This document shows positions 59,030 through 64,000 of a stretch of 64,000 bases of DNA, in pieces. The notes under the pieces are model-generated. The model saw only the letters and a program-made list of their open reading frames with translations. It was not told the DNA's origin and ran no database searches. A program made the position numbers and the translations under genes. Source of the stretch: Amycolatopsis keratiniphila subsp. keratiniphila. Lineage in GTDB: Bacteria; Actinomycetota; Actinomycetes; Mycobacteriales; Pseudonocardiaceae. The DNA lies in NCBI RefSeq assembly GCF_001620365.2, contig NZ_LQMT02000040.1, positions 1,932-65,931 on the forward strand, written 5' to 3'. Within the stretch, counting starts at the first letter, position 1. Every line of letters begins with the position of its first letter.

Positions 59030-59646
59030 GCCTCGACGTGCTGACCCGGAAGTCGCTGTCGTTGTTCAGCGCGGTGGGCGGTTGGCGCACGGTCGCCGAA
59101 GGTGTCGCGTCGCGGGTGGTGTTCCTCGTCGCGTACCTCGTGACCGGGCAGGTGCTGACGTCGGCGCTGATCACGGTCGGCGCCGTGGTCGTGCTGGCCG
59201 CGGTGCGGCTGTTCACCGACCGCAAGGTCTGGCAGCCGTCGATCGGGGTGATCGTGGTCGGGGTGTCCGCACTGCTGGCCGGGAATTCCGGCCACGCGGC
59301 CGACTTCTACCTGAGCACGGTCCTCTGGCAGGCGGGAGGCGGGGTGCTGTTCGGACTGTCCATCCTGGTGCGACAGCCGGTCATCGGGCTGGTGCTGGGC
59401 AGGCTACGCGGCGAACGTCAGACCTGGCGGCGCGATCGACGGCGGCGTCGGCGGTACTACCTGTGCACGACGATCTTCCTCGCGAAGTTCGCGATCGCCA
59501 CGGCCGCGCTGGTGCCGCTGTACCTGGCGGGGACGGTGATCCCGCTCGGCATCGCCGCCACACTGCTGGGCGGCGCGCCCGCGGCGGGCGTCTGCCTCTA
59601 TCTGTGCTGGCGGATCCTGCGCGAAGAGCCGCGGACCGCCGGGTGA
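59026..59646 (+). CDS. DUF3159-family membrane protein
   Basis: A 206-residue membrane protein with five or six helices. GWRTVAEGVASRVVFLVAYL, GHAADFYLSTVLWQAGGGVL and VRQPVIGLVLGRLRGERQTW match the DUF3159 pattern of actinobacteria. No function is known; an export or membrane partner role for the monooxygenase is inferred from coupling. GTG at 59026 overlaps the monooxygenase TGA by 3 nt, so translation is coupled. It ends beside a hairpin. Confidence 0.75.
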   Translation: MSLDVLTRKSLSLFSAVGGWRTVAEGVASRVVFLVAYLVTGQVLTSALITVGAVVVLAAVRLFTDRKVWQPSIGVIVVGVSALLAGNSGHAADFYLSTVLWQAGGGVLFGLSILVRQPVIGLVLGRLRGERQTWRRDRRRRRRYYLCTTIFLAKFAIATAALVPLYLAGTVIPLGIAATLLGGAPAAGVCLYLCWRILREEPRTAG

Positions 59647-59651
59647 GACGA

Positions 59652-59684
59652 CGGTTGCCAGGAAAGGCCCTTTCCTGGCAACCG
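59652..59684. terminator. Hairpin between DUF3159 and cyclophilin genes
   Basis: CGGTTGCCAGGAAAGG pairs with CCTTTCCTGGCAACCG across a single C; the realistic loop is a few bases. It begins 5 nt after the DUF3159 stop and ends 5 nt before the cyclophilin stop on the other strand, and so would serve both. Confidence 0.65.
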
Positions 59685-59689
59685 CGAGT

Positions 59690-60673
59690 TCAGCCCACCG
59701 CGATGGACTGGAACTTCACCTCGATCCGGGGCGGCCCCGTCCCGTCTCCGGACCCCTTCTCGGCGTCCACGCCCCCGCGCGCGACCTTGTCCAGGGTCTG
59801 GAGGCCCTCGTCGGAGATGCTCCCGAACACCGTGTAGTCCGGCGGCAGTTCCGCTTCACCGAAGACCATGAAGAACTGGCTGCCGCCCGAGTCCGGGTTC
59901 TGGGTCTTCGCCATGGCGATGAGCCCGCGACCGTACTTGAGCTCGGGGAAGATCTCGTCCGGGATCGTGTAACCCGGTCCGCCCATTCCGGAGCCCTCCG
60001 GGTCGCCGCACTGGAGCATCTGCAGTCCCGAAACGCCGAGCCGGTGGCACGAGGTGCCGTCGTAATAACCCTGCTGCGCCAGCGAAAGGAAGTTCGCCAC
60101 GGTGCACGGAGCGAGGCCGCGGTCCAACGTCAGCCCGATGTCACCCGCGCTCGTCTTGACCGTGACCGCCGCCGTGCCGGAAGCCGGAGTCGGTCCCGCC
60201 GCCGGCGGGTTCACCTTCTTCGCCGCCTCCTTGCTGGTGTCCGCCGGATAGGCGCACTCCGTCGGATCCGCGAGCGGGGTCGTGCGTTTCGGCAGTTCGG
60301 TGCGGGCGGACGGGATGTTCACCGGGCTCTGCGTCGTCGTCTCCTGGGAGCTGGAGGCCGGAGCCGACGAGGACGACGCGACCGCGCCTTTGTCCTTCGA
60401 GTCCGACAGGAAGAAACCCGGCGCGACGAACCCCAGGATCGCCACGACGGCGACCACCACGACAAGTCCCAGTACCCCGAGCCCGACCCACAGCGCCGTC
60501 TTGTTCGAAGACGGCGGCGGCTGCTGCGGCGCGCCGTACCAGCCTTGTTGCTGGTACGGCTGCTGCGGATAAGGCTGCTGCGGGTACGGCTGCTGCGGGT
60601 ACGGCTGCCCCGGCTGAGGGCCGGGGTCGGGCGCCTGGCCTTCGGGCTCTCCCGGCTGCGGCGGCTGGGACAT
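59690..60673 (-). CDS. Membrane-anchored cyclophilin-type peptidylprolyl isomerase
   Basis: A 327-residue protein with a Pro/Gln-rich cytoplasmic N-terminus holding four YPQQP-type repeats, one membrane helix (about 63-86) and an extracytoplasmic Ser-rich linker. The cyclophilin domain contains FLSLAQQGYYDGTSCHRL, MAKTQNPDSGGSQFF and DYTVFGSI. It speeds proline isomerisation in exported proteins. Some positions of the classical active site (FHR) are changed to CHR here, so activity is likely but not certain. ATG at 60673 has AGGAG 5 nt upstream. Confidence 0.85.
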   Translation of the reverse strand: MSQPPQPGEPEGQAPDPGPQPGQPYPQQPYPQQPYPQQPYQQQGWYGAPQQPPPSSNKTALWVGLGVLGLVVVVAVVAILGFVAPGFFLSDSKDKGAVASSSSAPASSSQETTTQSPVNIPSARTELPKRTTPLADPTECAYPADTSKEAAKKVNPPAAGPTPASGTAAVTVKTSAGDIGLTLDRGLAPCTVANFLSLAQQGYYDGTSCHRLGVSGLQMLQCGDPEGSGMGGPGYTIPDEIFPELKYGRGLIAMAKTQNPDSGGSQFFMVFGEAELPPDYTVFGSISDEGLQTLDKVARGGVDAEKGSGDGTGPPRIEVKFQSIAVG

Positions 60674-60733
60674 CTGTGCTCCTGTCGTCCGGAGGAAGTA
60701 CAGGGACACTCTTTCGTATCGCCCTTCAAGAGG

Positions 60734-63025
60734 TCACGGCATCCCCCATGGCGCGCTGTCCCCGTTCGACGGCACGGCCCGGATCTCGAAGTCCGGCCGG
60801 TCGCCCGCACGGTGCACGACAGCCTCTTCACCGCGCCGCAGGTCGATCCGGACGTCACCGTTCGGCAGCCGCCGCCAGCGTTTCGGCCGCCCCCACCGGT
60901 CACGGACGGTCAGCTCGCCGTCGAGATCCGTCCGCAGCACGCACGGCGCCCCGGCCTCGCTGGTGATCTTGACCCACCGCGTCTTCCCGCCCTGCCGCGA
61001 GGCGCTGAGCAGGAACGCCCCCTCCGTGCGGAAGTCGCGCAGCGCGGCGTCGGCCCATTTCGCGGGCAGCGCCGGGAAGAGCCGGATCACGCCACCCCAG
61101 CTCTGCACGAGCATGTCGTGCAGCGACTGCGCGGCCGAAAGCGGTGTCTCGATCACCGGACCGGATTCCTTGTACATCGTGTTCGGCTGGATGTAGCGCC
61201 GCTGCAGTTCACCGAGGTAGAACTCCGCCTTCTCGCCGCGCAGCATCTGCGCCGACATCGACGCGGCCCCGGTGAACGTGTAGCCCTGCAACGCCCCCTC
61301 GAAGCCCACCCAGTGATCGAGCGAGGTCTCGATGATCCGCCGGTGCTCCGGCCGCTCCCAGGTGATCTCGTACAGCGGGTAGATCTGCAGCAGATGCGAG
61401 TAGTGCCGATGCGACTTCGCGAACGGCACCCCCGCGCCGATCATGTAGCCGTTGGCGTCGGCCGGATACGGGACGAGTGTGGCCAGGACCTCCCGCCACC
61501 GTCGCGCGAGCGGATCGTCGACGCGCAGTTCCGCCGCCGACTCCAGCAGGGTCTTGCAGCCCCATCGGATCAGTGCCAGGTCGTAGTTGCAGTCGGGCGC
61601 GTTGACGCCGTACTCCGGGGAGAACGTCGCCGGAAGATGAAGCTTCCCGTCGGCCCCGGGCGTCAGGAAGTGGAGGTAGTAGTTGATCGCCTTGCGCAGC
61701 AAGGGGAACAGGGTGTCCCGCAGCAGGAGCCGGTCCATCGTGTGCCGATACGACAGCCAGACGTTGTGCAGCGCCCAGGTGAGGTTCCCGACCTCCGGCG
61801 TCGGTGTCTCCTTGCCCGGGATGCCGACCGGGAAGCCCGCGTTCGTCCCGACCGCGCCGTTGAGCAGGTTCATGTCCGTCGTACGCGGGATGCCCGCCGA
61901 ATCGTGCTGGTACGGCTCGGCGACCTGGCTCGTCAGATTCGCCCGGTACTTCCCGAGCGCGTGGCCGACGGCGTCCAGTTCGAGGTGGTTGGACCCGTGG
62001 ATGAGCCAGTACTCGAGCTGGACGTTGAGGTTCCACCAGGTCGCGGGCCACGGGGTCGGCTCCAGCCACGGTCCGCAGGTCGCCATCACCGGAGCCTCCC
62101 GGCGCGCGGCGGAAGCGATCTTGTACAGCTGGATCCAGTAGAAGCTCTGGAGCCGGGTGTCCGGAATGGACAGGAAACCGTGCCGGTAGTAGTCGTGCCA
62201 CCAGCGGCGGTGTCCGGCCGTCAACGCCGAGAACGGCTCGGCGCGACGGACCGTCTTCAACGCCTCCCGCACGGCGGTCCGCTTCGGATACGACCAGGCC
62301 ACGGACGTGTACAGCGTCCGCTTCGAGCCCTGGGCGACCTCGCGCCACGCCGTGACGTGTTCGCCGCCCGACAGCAGGGTCTGCACGGAAAGCCTGCTGT
62401 CACCGCTGCTTTTCAGAGTCGCGGGCGGGTTGGCGGCATACCCGGCGGGCGGCGGCTTCCCGAACTTCGGATCCGTTCTCGGGCTCACCGCCTCCGCCGG
62501 ATGGAAGACCCAGGCGAAACCGCGCTCCCCCTCGGTCGGCTCGATCTCGACGGCCAGGAGAGACTGTCCGGTGTGGACGATCGCGCGCAGCGACAGGCTG
62601 CCCGCGGCCGTGGTGATCGTGCCCCTGAGCTCGGCGTTCCAGAGGTCCATCCGCCAGTCGATCCCGGTGATGGCACCGACCGGTTCGAGGGTGAAATGCC
62701 CGATCGGCAGCCGTGCGAGCCCGAACAGGGAACCGAACTCCGGCCGGTGATCCTGTACTTCGCTGTGCTGGACGTTGAACCGGACGGCGTTCCGGCCGGG
62801 TTCGGCGTAGATGCCCGAGCCTAGGAAACCGTTGCCCAGAAAGGGCCCCTCGTACCAGGTCTTCGGCATCCGGCGCCAGATCAGGTCGGCCGTGCCGAGG
62901 AATCCGGGCCAGTCGAGGCCGCCGAGCGCGAAGTCGTTCTCCACCGCCGACGCGGACGGCGCGAATCCGGCCGCGGCCACGCCTGCCAACGCCCCGCCGA
63001 GCACCGTCCTGCGAGTGATGTCCAT
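60734..63025 (-). CDS. Tat-exported GH95-like glycoside hydrolase
   Basis: A 763-residue secreted enzyme. The N-terminus, MDITRRTVLGGALAGVAAAG, is a twin-arginine signal. An N-terminal beta-sandwich is followed by an (alpha/alpha)6 barrel with WWNLNVQLEYWLI and FAKSHRHYSHLLQIYPLYEI. The paired Asn (NLN) and the HRHxSHL block are features of GH95 alpha-fucosidase/galactosidase enzymes. The terminal substrate sugar cannot be told. ATG at 63025 follows the stop of the upstream paralogue by 2 nt, so both belong to one operon. Confidence 0.8.
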   Translation of the reverse strand: MDITRRTVLGGALAGVAAAGFAPSASAVENDFALGGLDWPGFLGTADLIWRRMPKTWYEGPFLGNGFLGSGIYAEPGRNAVRFNVQHSEVQDHRPEFGSLFGLARLPIGHFTLEPVGAITGIDWRMDLWNAELRGTITTAAGSLSLRAIVHTGQSLLAVEIEPTEGERGFAWVFHPAEAVSPRTDPKFGKPPPAGYAANPPATLKSSGDSRLSVQTLLSGGEHVTAWREVAQGSKRTLYTSVAWSYPKRTAVREALKTVRRAEPFSALTAGHRRWWHDYYRHGFLSIPDTRLQSFYWIQLYKIASAARREAPVMATCGPWLEPTPWPATWWNLNVQLEYWLIHGSNHLELDAVGHALGKYRANLTSQVAEPYQHDSAGIPRTTDMNLLNGAVGTNAGFPVGIPGKETPTPEVGNLTWALHNVWLSYRHTMDRLLLRDTLFPLLRKAINYYLHFLTPGADGKLHLPATFSPEYGVNAPDCNYDLALIRWGCKTLLESAAELRVDDPLARRWREVLATLVPYPADANGYMIGAGVPFAKSHRHYSHLLQIYPLYEITWERPEHRRIIETSLDHWVGFEGALQGYTFTGAASMSAQMLRGEKAEFYLGELQRRYIQPNTMYKESGPVIETPLSAAQSLHDMLVQSWGGVIRLFPALPAKWADAALRDFRTEGAFLLSASRQGGKTRWVKITSEAGAPCVLRTDLDGELTVRDRWGRPKRWRRLPNGDVRIDLRRGEEAVVHRAGDRPDFEIRAVPSNGDSAPWGMP

Positions 63026-63027
63026 GC

Positions 63028-64000
63028 TCAGATCCCCCAAGCCGGAGTCGAACGGTCGCCGGGCACGTCCCGCGGCTCCAGTTCCGGACGCGTGCCGCGT
63101 CGCGAGACAACGGCCGTCCCGCCGCGATGGAGCGGAATGGAGATCGTGCCGGGACCCGCGTGGCGCCAAGGAAGGCGCCGTCCGCGCGCGTCACGGACCT
63201 CGATGTCGCCGGGAATCCCGTGCCGCAGGGTGAGCGGCTCCCCCGCCTCGCTGCGGACGCGGATCCATTCGGTCGCGCCGTTCCGCCGGGACGCGTCCAC
63301 GAGGAACGCCCCCTCCGCGCGCAGGCTTTCGAAGGACGCGTCCGGCCACGCCGACGAGACCGACGGGAAGACCTTGAGCACGCCGTGGTCACCCTGCAGG
63401 AGCATGTCCACAACGGACTGTGCGGCGGTGATGGGACTCTCGATCGCGAGGTTCGCCCCCTCGCGGTACATCGTGTTCGGTGTCAGCTGGGTGTTCGCGA
63501 CGACGGTTCCGTCGAGGAAGATCTTCAGATAGCGCAGGGCTTCCTCGGGCTGGTTCATCACGGAACACATCGACGACGCCGCCGCGAAGCTGTAACCGTG
63601 CCATTTCTCCTGCGCGCTCGACCAATGCGCGAACGTACGGCGCATGATGTCCCGCTCTCCGGGACGATCCCAGAGTTTCTCGCGCAGCGGATAGAGCCAC
63701 AGCAGATGCGAGAAGTGCCGATGCGAGTCGGCCAGCGGGACGCCGTCTCCGATCAGCACGCCTTGAGCGGGATCCTGGTGGTACGGCACCAGCTTCTCGC
63801 CGATCTCCCGCCACGCCGGCACCCGCGGATCGTCGATCCGTAGCTTGGCCGCCGATTCGACGAGGGTGCGCGCGGCCCAGCGGATCAACGACAGGTCGTA
63901 GGTGCAGTCGGCCGCGTCGGCGTACTCGGGCGATCTCGTCATCGGCAGATGCAGGGCGCCGTCCGGGCCCGTCGCGAGGAAATGCCGGTAGTAGTTGAGC
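63028..64000 (-). CDS. GH95-like glycoside hydrolase (partial, N-terminus outside)
   Basis: The C-terminal 324 residues of a second GH95-like enzyme. The open frame runs off the window end with NYYRHFLATGPDGALHLPMT, matching INYYLHFLTPGADGKLHLPA in its neighbour, so the two are tandem paralogues. LADSHRHFSHLLWLYPLREK is the same active-site block. The C-terminal beta-sandwich with WIRVRSEAGEPLTLRH is present. The start, signal peptide and catalytic Asn pair lie outside the window. Duplication with divergence suggests different substrates. Confidence 0.82.
   Translation of the reverse strand, partial: LNYYRHFLATGPDGALHLPMTRSPEYADAADCTYDLSLIRWAARTLVESAAKLRIDDPRVPAWREIGEKLVPYHQDPAQGVLIGDGVPLADSHRHFSHLLWLYPLREKLWDRPGERDIMRRTFAHWSSAQEKWHGYSFAAASSMCSVMNQPEEALRYLKIFLDGTVVANTQLTPNTMYREGANLAIESPITAAQSVVDMLLQGDHGVLKVFPSVSSAWPDASFESLRAEGAFLVDASRRNGATEWIRVRSEAGEPLTLRHGIPGDIEVRDARGRRLPWRHAGPGTISIPLHRGGTAVVSRRGTRPELEPRDVPGDRSTPAWGI

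Noticed and set aside
1..64000. tRNA, rRNA, CRISPR arrays, transposases or integrases
   Set aside because: I looked at the gene-free gaps and reading frames and saw no tRNA-like cloverleaf, spaced direct-repeat array or DDE/tyrosine recombinase gene.

Overview
The window is high-GC actinobacterial DNA with strong third-position G/C bias, frequent GTG/TTG starts and many leaderless-looking promoters. The gene set points to Pseudonocardiales, most likely Amycolatopsis. It includes an arabinofuranosyltransferase (AftD) locus laid out like the one in mycobacteria, two AfsR-type regulators, a DUF574 methyltransferase, and long perfect inverted repeats at gene ends. No rRNA, tRNA, CRISPR array, insertion sequence or prophage gene was seen. 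The genus call is inference.

Layout. (1) 1-15.7 kb is a mixed housekeeping and regulatory stretch. It holds an ECF41/SigJ-like sigma factor cut by the window edge, a secreted GH16 enzyme divergent from a HutC/DasR-type GntR regulator with a dre-like operator between them, and a TM0106-type Fe-S nuclease-helicase with a small acidic partner. An AfsR-like regulator, a haloacetate-dehalogenase-like hydrolase, a SigD/ShbA-like sigma factor, a secreted SH3 protein, MarR and PucR regulators follow. (2) 15.7-32 kb is the arabinogalactan/arabinan envelope locus: DUF3068 protein, methyltransferase, GT4 glycosyltransferase, HHxxxDG acyltransferase, DUF2613 peptide, GT-C-like membrane protein, MOP-family flippase, AftD, a second methyltransferase, another multi-pass membrane protein and a VWA/solute-binding lipid-anchored or membrane protein. 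A shared element of the form TTAC-N6-GTAA lies upstream of most of these genes and may make them a regulon. (3) 32-43.3 kb carries a GGDEF protein with a degenerate EAL domain, a secreted alpha/beta hydrolase, a cytochrome P450, a DUF574 methyltransferase, a second AfsR-like regulator and two more hydrolases.

(4) 43.5-54.2 kb is a uronic-acid utilisation island. A Tat-exported PL8 polysaccharide lyase sits beside an operon for the oxidative uronate pathway: SSS transporter, 5-dehydro-4-deoxyglucarate dehydratase, glucarate dehydratase, an unassigned Cys-rich protein that looks TIM-barrel-like, and 2-oxoglutarate semialdehyde dehydrogenase. An IclR regulator and uronate dehydrogenase are divergent from it. 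Together these would take up a hexuronate, oxidise it to the aldarate, dehydrate it twice with decarboxylation, and yield 2-oxoglutarate. The unassigned gene (47469-48614) is the most interesting unknown in the window.

(5) 54.2-64 kb has small regulatory modules: HIT protein, TMEM175-like channel, DUF6790 protein with a divergent MarR, MerR, and TetR with a divergent FAD monooxygenase plus DUF3159 protein. It ends with a cyclophilin and two tandem GH95-like glycosidases, the second cut by the window edge.

Seven long hairpins mark gene ends (22947, 32088, 37857, 43456, 45949, 54346, 59652). All have different sequences, and the best is a perfect 32-bp stem with a 4-nt loop. All functional statements come from reading motifs and gene order; no database search was run.
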